Of a stretch of DNA of 64,000 nucleotides, positions 11,130-21,700 are shown piece after piece. The first letter of the stretch is position 1, and each line of letters begins with the position of its first letter. A model generated the notes under the pieces. It was given only the letters and a program-made list of their open reading frames with translations, searched no databases and was not told the DNA's origin. The position numbers and the translations under genes were made by a program. The DNA lies in the NCBI GenBank assembly GCA_021464245.1, contig JADCRB010000068.1, forward strand, positions 3,656,594-3,720,593, given 5' to 3'. Source of the DNA: Carallia brachiata (lineage: Eukaryota > Streptophyta > Magnoliopsida > Malpighiales > Rhizophoraceae).

Positions 11130-11455
11130 TTAGGACAAGAATATATTCTACAATATACTTCTGGTCATTGGAAAGGTGCTCAAATCAATTATTTTACTAT
11201 ACAAAAGGAAATTTTAAGTATTGTAAAATGTATTTCTAAGTTTCAAGCTGATTTACTCAATCAAAAGTTTTTACTTCGTATTGATTGTAAATCTACAAAA
11301 GAAATTTTAGAAAAAGATGTTAAAAATATTGCTTCTAAACAAATATTTGCTAGATGGCAGGTTATACTTAGTATATTTGATTTTGACATTGAATATATTA
11401 AGGGAGAAAACAATTCTTTGCCAGATTTTCTAACCAGAGAATTTCTCCAAAACAT
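11130..11455 (+). pseudogene. Pararetrovirus-like RNase H fragment (plus strand)
   Basis: Translation gives GHWKGAQINYFTIQKEILSI, FLLRIDCKSTKEIL, ASKQIFARWQ and the terminal FDIEYIKGENNSLPDFLTRE, the order expected at the RNase H C-terminus of a caulimovirid-type polymerase (conserved Y.T..KE.L, D near CKS, and the closing N.LPDFLTR). The first conserved Asp of the RNase H fold is missing. Its last 143 bp recur inverted at 12575-12717. It breaks off at 11455 against the next minus-strand piece. Confidence 0.65.
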
Positions 11456-12055
11456 AGGAATTTGGGTACAACCAAAATAATCCCACCATTGGAGAAACCA
11501 ATTTGGAATAAGTTGGGGTTCAAAGGTTCTGTCAAAATAGATAAGCCAGGTGTGGCCACGTTTAGAATTTTGATAGAAAAAGGCATTGAACAATGCCTGC
11601 TGATAATCCAAATATGAAAAATAAAGGGAAGGATCAGTATTATTGGGGTCAAGTCTTATTCCTTCCAAAAGAAATGGAGAGCCATATTGTTTAGGATGAA
11701 GAAGGTTCATAATTTGGCAAGTGGAATACGAATAGTCTTTGTTAGGATCAAAGGTGGTATCCGTAAATGTTTTCCATTGGCCATCTACCTTCTTTTGGTA
11801 TTGGAATTTCCATTTTACTGAGCGAGGATCTGTTTCAGAAAGAAGAGCCATGTAATAGGCTACAGGTTTCTGATAGTTCCAAGGTTTAAATTCCCAATTT
11901 GCGCCAAAACAGTTCAAAACTGCACCATATGGGGTTCCATAAAGTTTAACAGGTTTGTCAGGGACATAACCATCTTCAACCAAAAAGAGATATTGATGTA
12001 ATTCTTTTTGATGAAAATCAGTCCATTTATCCGAAGATAAAGGTTTTAACAATTC
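11456..12055 (-). pseudogene. Endogenous pararetrovirus-like fragment, right arm of inverted repeat
   Basis: Minus-strand copy of the 9438-9973 piece (536-bp arm at 11520-12055). It is open without stops over the arm and continues about 60 bases further with a Trp-rich segment (NWFLQWWDYFG) before meeting the RNase H piece at 11455. It has a Gln where the left arm has a stop, so it is the less damaged of the two. It lies in the same orientation as the lysine-rich N-terminal piece upstream (12114-12533), which suggests one original ORF. Confidence 0.55.
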
Positions 12056-12533
12056 ATTTTGAGATTGCTCCTGAGATGAAAGTGAGACAATCTCCTTTTG
12101 TTTTAAAATGGGTTTAGAAAATCATACCTGAGGGTTTGACTGCCACAGGCTGTGGTTGTTTATCGAGGTTTTGGAGTGCCTGGAGAATTTCCGGGTTTTG
12201 AGCTAATTTAGCAGCCCATTCTTGAACTGCAAGCTCTTTAGACTTGGAAATTGTGGCTTCCAATTTTTTATCCTCTTCTTCTTGGATCACATCAGCCCAA
12301 GACTTTTTAATGGTTTTAAGAACTCGTGGATTTTGGTCCAGAGGAGTTTTAATGGCTTTAATGGCAGCAGCCATTAGTTTAGTGGGGGCTGAGGCCTTTT
12401 TAGGAGAGGGGCTTTGCACTGTTTCATCTGAAACTTGGGCTTTGCCTTTGTCAATGGTTTTGGATTTGGATTTTTTAGGAGGCATGATGGAGAGGGCCGA
12501 CTGTTGGCATCTGCATTCACTCCCATTAAACAT
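12056..12533 (-). pseudogene. Pararetrovirus-like ORF N-terminal region (Lys-rich)
   Basis: On the minus strand an open frame of 139 codons, with an internal ATG giving MPPKKSKSKTIDKGKAQVSD, then low-complexity basic and Ser/Pro-rich sequence and a predicted helical part (WADVIQEEEDKKLEA). The frame stops near 12114; sequence continuing to the right arm of the inverted repeat (KEIVSLSSQEQSQNE) is in another frame. I recognise no catalytic domain. It may be the start of a capsid/movement-region ORF. It begins only about 20 bases after the end of an RNase H fragment in the same orientation. Confidence 0.45.
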
Positions 12534-12725
12534 TTACAGAAGTCTGTAAAAGGTGAAACACTTCGGCCTGTTTTGGAGAAATTCTCTAGTTAGAAAATCT
12601 GGCAAAGAATTGTTTTCTCCCTTAATATATTCAATGTCAAAATCAAATATACTAAGTATAGCCTGCCATCTAGCAAATATTTGTTTAGAAGCAATATTTT
12701 CAACATCTTTTTCTCTATTCGACAC
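12534..12725 (-). pseudogene. Pararetrovirus-like RNase H C-terminal fragment (minus strand)
   Basis: Minus-strand copy of the RNase H end at 11313-11455: ASKQIFARWQAILSIFDF, YIKGENNSLPDFLTRE, followed by a stop. The 5' part of the domain is absent; the piece starts abruptly at about 12717. It marks the right border of the mosaic, after which sequence of the Athila/Tat-type element begins. Confidence 0.65.
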
Positions 12726-13254
12726 AGGTGCATACCTGAATTGTATTAAGGTTTGTAATTGCTACCCACATCCTTTAGTAAATGAACCTAGGATAATGTT
12801 CTTATTTGTGATTCTCTTTCAATTTATAACTTGAATGTTTTCATAATCCATGGGTATTTGAATTCGATTTGGGGTGTTTTTTTTGGCTACAATTATGATG
12901 GGTGTTGTTAATTCTTGTCAATTTATGCTTAATTGATGCTCAAATTTGAAATTGATGATTAGGTTCTGATTACTTGGTTGAAATCTTTGAGATTGGAATT
13001 TTAATGGGTATATTGGGTTAATTATGCTATCTCATTGTTGGGTTTTCATGTTTATGAACCCCTTTTCCCTTGACTATATCCCTGCATTAATTATGCATAA
13101 CTTGGTGGGTCATTGACTTATGTGTTTGCTTATGGAATTATTGTTGGGTAAATTCACAATTATTAGGAGTTATGGATATAAGGTTTGGTTGTTATGGACA
13201 TCCTGCAATTTAAATGCAGTGCTTATCACATGACTTTCTTTCTTGTAGGATTGG
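12726..13254 (+). other. Non-coding leader before env-like ORF, with splice-acceptor-like site
   Basis: T-rich sequence resembling a plant intron, ending in TTTCTTTCTTGTAG at 13237, directly before the frame of the env-like ORF. In Athila-type elements the env-like ORF lies 3' of pol, and splicing has been proposed for its expression; whether this site is used is inference. Confidence 0.4.
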
Positions 13255-14445
13255 AGACCATAATCACTATGTCAACAAGGGTCGAGTCGAGAAATCTAAG
13301 GGTGGAAGATCTCAAGGAGCAACCCAAGCTACAGGTACATATGACACTTCTCGATTTAGCTCAAAAGCTAATTTTAAGTAGTATTCTTCTCGTGCTCAAT
13401 GTAAACTTATTGTAGAGCGTACTATTGCTGCCAATGTGGATGAACTTTGTCATCTTCGGGAAGAATTTGTGAAGCTTGGTTGGGAGTCTATATGGATCTT
13501 CAAGGAGATTATTACCCCACTTTGGTTCGTGAGTTCTTCGCAAATATTGAGGACAAAATAAGTGATGACTTGCATAGGATTGACTCCTATGTAAAAGGGG
13601 TTCAGATTACCATTGATCAAGACTATCTAGCTGCCCTTCTTCACCTCCGGAATGAAGGCCCCATGTTTTCGTCCATGAATAAAGCCATTATTTCTGATTC
13701 ATATTATGATCCAAATAAGGGCAAAAAGCAGTTAGGATTTGCTCGATATGTTTCTAAAGGTAAAAAGCGCAGGGTGAAAATTTTAACCAACAAGCTTGAC
13801 TTGCATGAGCGGCTCTTGATTTACTTGTTTAGTTTCAATGTCAATCTTCGTGGTTGTGGCTACAATGAGCCCCATATAACCGACATATACGTTATGTACA
13901 CGACATTCAAAGGCATGGATGGTGTCTCTGGCATTCCTCTTGCTTCTATTATTATACATTCTACGAGGGAGGCTGCCAAATTGAATAAAGAGCACATAAA
14001 TCTTTGTTTTCCTTTAGTATTGACAAAGATCTTTTGAGATTTTCAAGTGGACCTCACTGGTGAGATTAGGGCTAAAACGACTAGTTCTCTAGTCGTTTCT
14101 TATTCTATGATTGCTCATTTGGGATTTGTGTGCGTTAATGGTGTGTGGGAATGTCATGATCCTAAAGCAAAGAATATTGCGGTCCACGCATCAAACGATG
14201 ACTGAAAGATGACGTTAAGCTCGAAGATGGTGAAGCAGGTCCAACTACTTCTCATCTGTTGGAACGTGAGTCTAGATCTTGATCTTCTTCAGTGGGACGA
14301 ATGCTGTCTGAAGTTAGTCAGCAGTTCGACACTCTTGAGAGCAAGGTGGAGGAACATGGATAGTTATTACACCAGATTCTGGGAGACACGGAACACCAAT
14401 TTCGTTAGCTTATGGATGCTCTCGCTACTCGTCCACCTCCTCCTT
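13255..14445 (+). pseudogene. Env-like / 'putative plant transposon protein' ORF of an Athila/Tat-type Ty3 element
   Basis: The translation in two or three frames shows YDTSRFSSKANF, ERTIAANVDELCHLREEFVKLGW, then in the main frame (13447-14037) EFFANI, YVKGVQITID, LGFARYV and a domain rich in TNKLDLHERLLIYLF and NEPHITDIYVMYTTFKGM. After a TGA it continues to SEVSQQFDTLESKVEEHG and a short proline run (RPPPP) near 14440. This is the layout of the 'putative plant transposon protein' domain found 3' of pol in Athila-type elements. Frameshifts near 13475 and 14035-14290 and several stops make it non-functional. No pol remains upstream, where the element is replaced by the pararetrovirus-like mosaic. 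The role of this protein is unknown; env-like is a label from position. Confidence 0.6.
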
Positions 14446-15850
14446 GATTTTCCCAATTCCTTCCTTTTTTTTTTTTAATTATTGCTTGCGTTCTTTTGTT
14501 TTGTTTTATTTTTCCCTGTCACTAACTTAGATTCTTTAGGATTAGATTTATTTGTTTTTTTATTTTTCTTAAGATTTAGATTAGCATATGTTTTTACTTT
14601 ATGTTTTCTTCTCTTTGTCTTTACTTTCCTTGTTTCCTGTTGTTTGTTCGATGATGGCGACGCATATGGGGGTGGCTCTTTCTCTTCGCTCTATCCGGGT
14701 AGTTTCGTCCTCTTTGTTTCTTTTCTTTTCAGTTATGTTTTCATTGTAACATTGAGGACAATGTTGACTAAGTGTGGGGGAGGGGTAGTTTTTATTATTT
14801 AGGTGAACTTTGGTGATTTTGTGCTGACTTGTTCAAAATTCAACTAAAATTTTTGCTAATTCAACTTAGGTTGCCTGATTGGTTGATATTCACTGGAGTT
14901 TTCATTGAGTTAAAATTCTTGGAAGCCGATGATAGAACTAGCACATGTGATTTCAATTTTTGAGCATATTTGATATTGGGCTGATTATGAGCGATTGTTA
15001 GTTGAATTGTTCTTCATTAATACATATGTTAAGAAATTAATTATGCACGAAACCCCTTTTTCAAAAGATATTGGTTGTACAGTGACTTTTATTTTCTTAA
15101 TTAAGTTTACCTATCTGAAAGAACCAGAACTTATCGATTTAACTCTCAAGGTGAGAAAAGAATAAGGACGTGCATTAGTTGAAGTGATTTACGTACTTCG
15201 GAATATATATATATACATATATTTGAGGCTTGGCTTACTTTCAGTTACTCTACCCCTCTGTTGCTGAGTAACTGGGGGTCGGTATTACAATTGTTGATTT
15301 TCACGTCAAAAGGTAACTTAATTTATGAGTATGCAAAGCACTTTAAATCGCTACTGTGAAGTAGTAATCGGGTACCGATACCACACGTGATAGTATTCGT
15401 GTCAAAAAGCAGACTAGCATTTAGAGAAGACTTCGAAGCCTCTTAAAAACCAAAAAAAAAAAAAAAAAATCAGGTCTTATTGATTCTTGACGTGTATATC
15501 CATTATAGTAGAGAGAGGTGAGCTTGTGGGACTTAAAGATAGGTTCATTTAATTAGATTTTACATAACTGTCACTATGTATTTTCTATTGATTAATAAGA
15601 GGGTTGGCACACACTCACATTTTCTTGACTTTGTTATGTGAGGACTGATGAGATTAATGGTTGTGCATGGTTAGAAATGTATTTCATATGCTCTTTGATT
15701 GACGTTACTATGTGTTAATGAGGCATTTCTTTTCGAGATTTTGACTAAGAGAAATTCTAGTGAATATCAACACTCTCCTCTCTTGCTTGCTATATGTGGA
15801 GTATGGAGTGATTGCTTGAGGACAAGCAACAGTTCAAGTGTGGGGGAATT
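14446..15850 (+). other. 3' non-coding region of the Athila/Tat-type element with two polypurine motifs
   Basis: No ORF. Two near-identical motifs occur: GAGGACAATGTTGACTAAGTGTGGGGGAG-like at about 14755-14785 and GAGGACAAGCAACAGTTCAAGTGTGGGGGAA-like at about 15818-15848. The second directly precedes TGATAGG at 15851, the LTR start, so it is the real polypurine tract; the first is an internal copy. A run of A near 15450-15468 and a short TA repeat near 15210 lie between. Confidence 0.55.
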
Positions 15851-15863
15851 TGATAGGTACAAT
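15838..15863 (+). repeat. Polypurine tract and first 13 bp of the old 3' LTR, split by the young element
   Basis: GTGTGGGGGAATT followed by TGATAGGTACAAT. The LTR resumes at 23100 (ATTTTGATAGG) after the inserted Ty3/gypsy element and its ACAAT duplication. Confidence 0.6.
15859..15863. repeat. Target-site duplication ACAAT (left)
   Basis: Five bases before the 5' LTR, identical to 23095-23099 after the 3' LTR. Confidence 0.85.
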
Positions 15864-16734
15864 TGATGGCAACCAAGGTAGCATTAAGACCAATTCAAGG
15901 GATCCTTTGCACATTCTAGATGGACCGATCACGAGAAGTAGAGCTAAAAAGCTCAAGGAGGCTCTAAGTGCTTTGGTGAAGGATGCTTGGGCCACAAGCA
16001 ACGTGCATGAAGGCCTTGGCATTCAAAGAGTTTCTTGGATGTTAAGCAAAGCATTTGGAGGTCAAGATTACTCGGTGGTGCCTCAAGTTTATGTCAACAT
16101 GGTTCGAGTGCAAGAAGACAAGTTTGGGCCGACATGAGTAATTGGGCCTAGTGCATACACGGCTATGTATGAACTGATTTGGATGTTAAATTTAGGATTT
16201 TAATTAATGTTTTGGGCTGGACAATGTTTTAGTTAAGCCCAATCCTTTTCCAAGTAGGAATTAGCTTTAATTCTCAAGTTTCTAGTTGAATTAGGTTTTC
16301 CTTATTGGTGTAGGAACTTGGTTTTCTAGTTTTAGTTGTCTTTTGTTTTGAAAACCCTAGTTACTTGGGTTTGCCTATAAATAGGCTTGTAAGACTCTTA
16401 TTTTGGGAGAATTTTGATGAATTGAGAATTAGAACAATTGTTCTTTGGAGTTTCAAAACTCTTTTACCGAACTTATCAAGGATACCTCCTTGTGGCGTTC
16501 AACCTAGACTTATCACCCTCCTTCTTCCTTTTCTAGGGTGTGGCGTCTACAAATCTTCTTATACCTTTGGTTCGCGTCTCCATATAGACGTTGGGTCAAG
16601 GTTCCTTCAAACCTGACTTGGCTTTCCTTGGGTTGTGATTTCAATCTCGTTCGTGGGTCTTTTGGTGTATCCGTGGGGTTCGCGTCTCCCTATAGGCGTT
16701 GGGTCTTTCGGTGCTATCCGCGGGGTTCGCATCA
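15864..16734 (+). repeat. 5' LTR of the young Ty3/gypsy element
   Basis: Begins TGATGGCAAC and ends GGTTCGCATCA directly before GT and the primer-binding site. TATA box in a CCTATAAATAGG context at 16375-16386. It carries a 91-codon open stretch (to TGA at 16135) that, in the 3' copy, is the end of the integrase frame. Relative to the 3' LTR it lacks a 3-bp TGC near 16012. Confidence 0.9.
16376..16383 (+). promoter_or_regulatory. TATA box in 5' LTR
   Basis: TATAAATA in CCTATAAATAGGC, the only good TATA element in the LTR; the 3' LTR has the same at 22736-22743. It is the expected start of the genomic RNA a few tens of bases downstream. Confidence 0.6.
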
Positions 16735-16736
16735 GT

Positions 16737-16748
16737 TGGTATCAGAGC
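16737..16748 (+). other. Primer-binding site (initiator tRNA-Met)
   Basis: TGGTATCAGAGC, two bases after the LTR end, is complementary to the 3' end of plant initiator tRNA-Met, the usual primer of Ty3/gypsy elements. Confidence 0.9.
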
Positions 16749-17625
16749 TTAGGCTCTAGGTCAGGTTTGCGTATCCAAAGTTTTATTTTTTGTGTTTTCC
16801 ATTGTGTTCCTAACCCTAGGTTTGTGTCTATTCATCTTTGTCTTCTTTGTTTTGTTGTTCAGTTTCTATTCCAGAAAATTAAAAAAAAATAATAATAAAC
16901 CCTAGTGTGTTCTTTGTCTTTTGTTCGCGTGTTCTTTGCTGAAAAAAAAAAAAAAAAAACCCTAAGTCTTTGTATTTCCGCGCGTCTGTCTGCCAGATTT
17001 GACGTCTGTTCAGTAATTTTGCTATAACTTCTTCTATACAACTCCAAATTGAGTGATTCCAGTTGCGTGTAAAAGCTAACATATAGGGCTACAACTTTTG
17101 TGTTTTGAGAAAAGCCTAGTTCGATTGGAATCTTAGCCAAAATCGAGTTCGAAGTCAGCACTCAATATCTGTCCTGATTGGGAAAAAAAGTGAGAAACCC
17201 TAGTCCGCCCAATCTAAACCTTCTTTTGTGTTTCCTAGTTACTTTCCAGCAAGTTTAACCAAAAAAAAAAAAAAAAAAGAGTTCTGGCCATATTAACAAA
17301 AAAAAAAAAAACTATTTGGCCAAATTACTTGTGTGGACAGTTTGTACCAAACCCTTTCCCCTTGTTGTTTTTCCTTCAGTCTTTAGTTCTAGTTGTTGCA
17401 AGGAGTTTGTAAACTGATTTTTTTTATTGGTTCTTGGCTCCAAAGAACTTAGAGTGAGGAACAATTGAGTGGAAAAAGGCAAGAGTGTGAGTTGCATTGG
17501 AGAGAAAAGCCAAATTGATTTGTGTGCAAACACGAGAGATTGAGTGTCATACGTGAGTAGTGGAGTGCAAACACGTGAGGGAGTGTTTGTGAGGTCCTTT
17601 CTAACATAATTTTGCAGGTTTAAAC
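16749..17625 (+). other. 5' untranslated region of the young Ty3/gypsy element
   Basis: Non-coding leader between the primer-binding site and gag. It contains several long A runs (about 16942-16959, 17261-17278, 17298-17311) that could cause sequencing or replication slippage. No gene is seen. Confidence 0.7.
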
Positions 17626-18745
17626 ATGTCTACAGACCATGGCAAAGGTGTTTTGGAGGAAGGATCAGCTAATGAATCATTCAAGATCAGAGCAGTGGAA
17701 CAACAATTTGAGCGTATTTTCATGCTTTTTGATGAGATGAGAGATAAATTTGAAAGACAAGAAGTTGCCATAGCCAATTTGCAGCAGGGGCAGCACCAAA
17801 GAGTTCCCAATGCACGTGGGAATGGTGGAGAACGTTATGAAGCACACTTTGAGGATGACTTTGTTGACGATGATCAAGCCTCCAATTATAGTGTGGGTAG
17901 AATGGCGCGTGGTAGAGAGAGAGGTAGACGTGAAATGGGCCGTGGAGGTAGAGGAGATAGGAACATTGGGAGATGGGAACAAGATCGCAACCTTGGAAGC
18001 ATCAAAATGAAGATTCCTCCATTTCAAGGCAAAAGCGATTCTGATGCTTACTTGGAGTGGGAAAAGAAGGTAGAACTTGTGTTCGACTGCCATGATTACT
18101 CTGAGGAGAAGAAGGTGAAGTTGGCAGCAGTGGAGTTCACTGATTATGCCATAGTTTGGTGGGATCAGTTGGTGATCAATCGTCGAAGGAATCGAGAGCG
18201 TCCCATTGACAATTGGGAAGAAATGAAGGCTGTGACCATCACATTACTACCGTGACCTCTATCAAAGGCTTCAAGGCCTTACCCAAGGCTCCAAGAGTGT
18301 GGAGGAGTACCATAAGGAAATGGAGATAGCTATGATTCGTGCCAATGTTGAGGGAGATCGAGAAGCTACAATGGCTAGATTTCTGCAAGGATTGAACCCA
18401 GACATTGCCAATATAGTGGAGCTGCAACATTATGTGGAGATTGAAGACATGGTGCACATGGCCATGAAGGTAGAGAGGCAACTCAAGAGGAAGAGCACTA
18501 CTACCCGTGTAGGGCAGAATTTGGGTCCCTCTTCAGCATGGAAACCGAATTGGAGCAAGAAGGATGATAAAGCCTTTTCCAAGTCTAAGGCTGAACCTAC
18601 AAAGCCTAAGGAGGTGGGAGGCAGCAAAGAGAAGGGCAAGGTAGAGACTTCTCAAGACCGAAACCGCGACATTAGGTGTTTTCGATGCTTGGGAAGAGGG
18701 CACATTGCCTCACAATGCCCTAACAAGCGTGCTATGATTATGAGA
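17626..18745 (+). pseudogene. gag: gag (frameshifted) with CCHC zinc knuckle
   Basis: The capsid/nucleocapsid part of the element's polyprotein. The first frame (from ATG 17626) has a coiled-coil-like N-terminus (VEQQFERIFMLFDEMRDKFE), an Arg/Gly-rich stretch and the capsid-type region IKMKIPPFQGKSDSDAYLEW...WWDQL. A deletion near 18240 shifts the frame; the second part (18240-18745) contains YRDLYQRLQGLTQGSKSVEEY, FLQGLNPDI and the nucleocapsid zinc knuckle CFRCLGRGHIASQC (C-X2-C-X4-H-X4-C). In related elements gag and pol form one frame. Here a second shift near 18745 separates them, so the copy is defective unless these are sequence errors. Confidence 0.8.
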
Positions 18746-21700
18746 GGGATGGTGAAATTGAATCCGAGGCTGATTCGGATGATGATTCCATGCCACCCTT
18801 GGATGATGCTGATGATGGAGTAGAGTACCCAGTTGACGGTGAAATGCTAGTAGCTCGGAGAGCTTTGAATGCTCAAGTGAAGGAAGGCGATGAAGTGCAA
18901 CGGGACAACATCTTTCACACGAGATGCCACATCCAAAATAAGGTATGTAGTGTGTATTGATGGTGGTAGTTGTACTAACGTGGCTAGCACTTTGTTGGTA
19001 GAGAAGCTGAGTTTACCTACAATCAAGCACCTAAGGCCATACAAGCTTCAATGGCTCAATGATAGTGGTGAGGTGAAGGTGAACAAGCAAGTATTGATTT
19101 CCTTCTCTATTGGACGTTACAAGGATGAGGTGTTGTGTGATGTGGTGCCAATGCATGCTGGACATTTGCTACTTGGTCGCCCATGGCAATATGATAGGAG
19201 GGTGACCCATGATGGCTTCAAGAACCGGTACACATTCACGATGGATGGGAAACCAATTACTCTTGTACCTTTGAGTCCAAGACAAGTATATGAAGATCAG
19301 TTGAGAGTGAAAAAAGAGAGTGACAACACTAGTCAAAAGAACGAGGTAAAAAGTGAGAGTGAGAGCAAAGCAAAAGGGGAGCAATCTGAGAGTTGTGCAA
19401 AGAAAAAGAGTGAGGGAACTACAAAAGGTGAGGCAAGTGATAAAAATGGTCGAAAAGAGAGAAAGTCATTGAGTGTGATAGCAAAAGAGAGGGATGTCAA
19501 GGCTGCCTACTTGGCCGAGACACCTATGGTCCTTCTTTTGTATAAGGAGGCCTTTCTTAACACTAACGAACATGATTTGTCTTTGCCTAGTGTGGTTCGT
19601 ATTCTTTTGCAGGAATTTGAAGATGTATTTCCCGAGGAGGTGCCCGATGGCTTGCCACCAATTAGGGGAATTGAACATCAAATTGATTTCGTTCCCGGGG
19701 CTTCAATTCCAAATCGACCAGCCTACAGGAGCAACCCCGAGGAGACCAAGGAGCTCCAACGACAAGTTGCTGAGTTGATGAAGAAAGGTTATGTGAGGGA
19801 GAGCATGAGCCCATGTGCAGTCCCTGTGTTACTTGTGCCTAAGAAGGATGGAACGTGGAGAATGTGCATTGATTGCCGAGCGGTCAACAAAATCACTGTA
19901 AAGTATCGCCATCCCATTCCTAGGTTAGATGACATGTTGGATGAATTGCATGGTTCTTGTGTGTTCTCCAAAATTGATCTTAAAAGTGGATATCATCAAA
20001 TTAGAATGAAAGAGGGAGATGAGTGGAAAACTGCTTTCAAAACTAAATATGGATTGTACGAGTGGTTGGTTATGCCATTTGGTTTGACTAATGCACCTAG
20101 TACATTCATGAGGTTGATGAATCATGTGTTGCGTGCTTTCATTGGTAGATTTGTTGTTGTTTATTTTGATGATATTCTGATCTATAGTAAGGATTTGCAT
20201 GAGCATGTTGAGCATTTGAGATGTGTGTTGGAGGTGTTGAGGAAGGAGACATTGTATGCTAACCTTAAGAAATGTACATTTTGCACAAATCAAGTTGTTT
20301 TCTTAGGTTATGTGGTCAGTTCCAAAGGCATTGAAGTGGATGAAGAGAAGGTAAAGGCTATTCGTGATTGGCCTACACCTAAGACCATTTCGGAGGTGCG
20401 TAGTTTTCATGGCTTGGCTAGCTTCTACCGAAGGTTTGTCAAGGATTTTAGCACCCTAGCCGCACCATTGACGGAGATAGTGAAGAAGAGTGTTGGATTC
20501 AAGTGGGGAAGCGAGCAAGAGAGTGCTTTTAATTTGATTAAAGAAAAACTAATTTCTGCACCTTTACTTGCTTTACCTAATTTTTCTAAGACTTTTGAGG
20601 TTGAGTGTGATGCTTCAGGTATAGGAATAGGGGCTGTTTTGATGCAAGAGCGGCGCCCCATTGCATTCTTCAGTGAGAAGTTGAGTGGAGCAGCACTTAA
20701 CTACCCGACATATGACAAGGAGATGTATGCATTGGTGAGAGCTTTGGAGACTTGGCAGCACTACCTGTGGCCTAAGGAGTTCGTGATTCACACTGATCAT
20801 GAGTCCTTGAAGCACCTTAAGGGTCAAGGTAAGTTGAATAAGCGACATGCTAAGTGGGTGGAGTTCATAGAGACGTTCCCATATGTGATCAAGTACAAGC
20901 AAGGCAAAGAGAACGTTGTGGCTGATGCATTGTCGCGAAGGTATGCCCTAATCTCTACTTTGAATACTAAGTTGTTGGGATTTGAGTACATCAAAGATTT
21001 ATATGCTAATGATCCTGACTTTGCTAATGTGTTCGAAGCTTGTGAGAAAGGAGCATTTGGGAAGTTCTATAGGCATGAGGGATTCTTATTTAGAGAGAAT
21101 AGATTGTGTGTGCCTAAGAGCTCTTTAAGGGAGTTGCTGGTGAGAGAAGCTCATGGGGGTGGTTTAATGGGACACTTTGGTGTTAGGAAGACTTTAGATG
21201 TACTGATTGAGCATTTCTTTTGGCCGCATATGAGAAGAGACGTCGAGAGGGTATGTGATAGGTGTGTCACATGCAAGCAAGCCAAGTCTAGAGTCTTACC
21301 CCATGGTCTTTATACCCCTTTGCCCATACCTAGTGAACCTTGGGTAGACATATCTATGGACTTCGTTTTGGGTTTGCCTAGGTCGAGGAAGGGTAGGGAT
21401 TCTGTTTTTGTGGTTGTTGACAGGTTCTCGAAGATGGCGCACTTCATTCCGTGTCACAAGAGTGATGATGCAACCAATGTGGCTGATTTGTTCTTTCGAG
21501 AGATAGTGAGGTTGCATGGTGTGCCAAGGTCCATTGTTTCAGATCGAGATGTGAAGTTCTTGAGTTACTTCTGGAAAACATTGTGGGGAAAGTTGGGAAC
21601 CAAACTCTTGTTCTCGACTACTTGTCATCCTCAGACTGATGGACAAACCGAGTGGTGAATAGAACGTTGACCACATTGCTGCGTTCTGTCATCCAAAAGA

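Noticed and set aside
14482..14802. 106-codon Phe/Leu-rich open frame
   Set aside because: Composition artefact of T-rich 3' non-coding sequence of the old Ty3 element.
16365..16759. Open frames in the LTR such as MGLPINRLVRLLFWENF
   Set aside because: They lie in the U3/R/U5 part of the LTR after the end of the integrase frame and over the TATA box; not genes.
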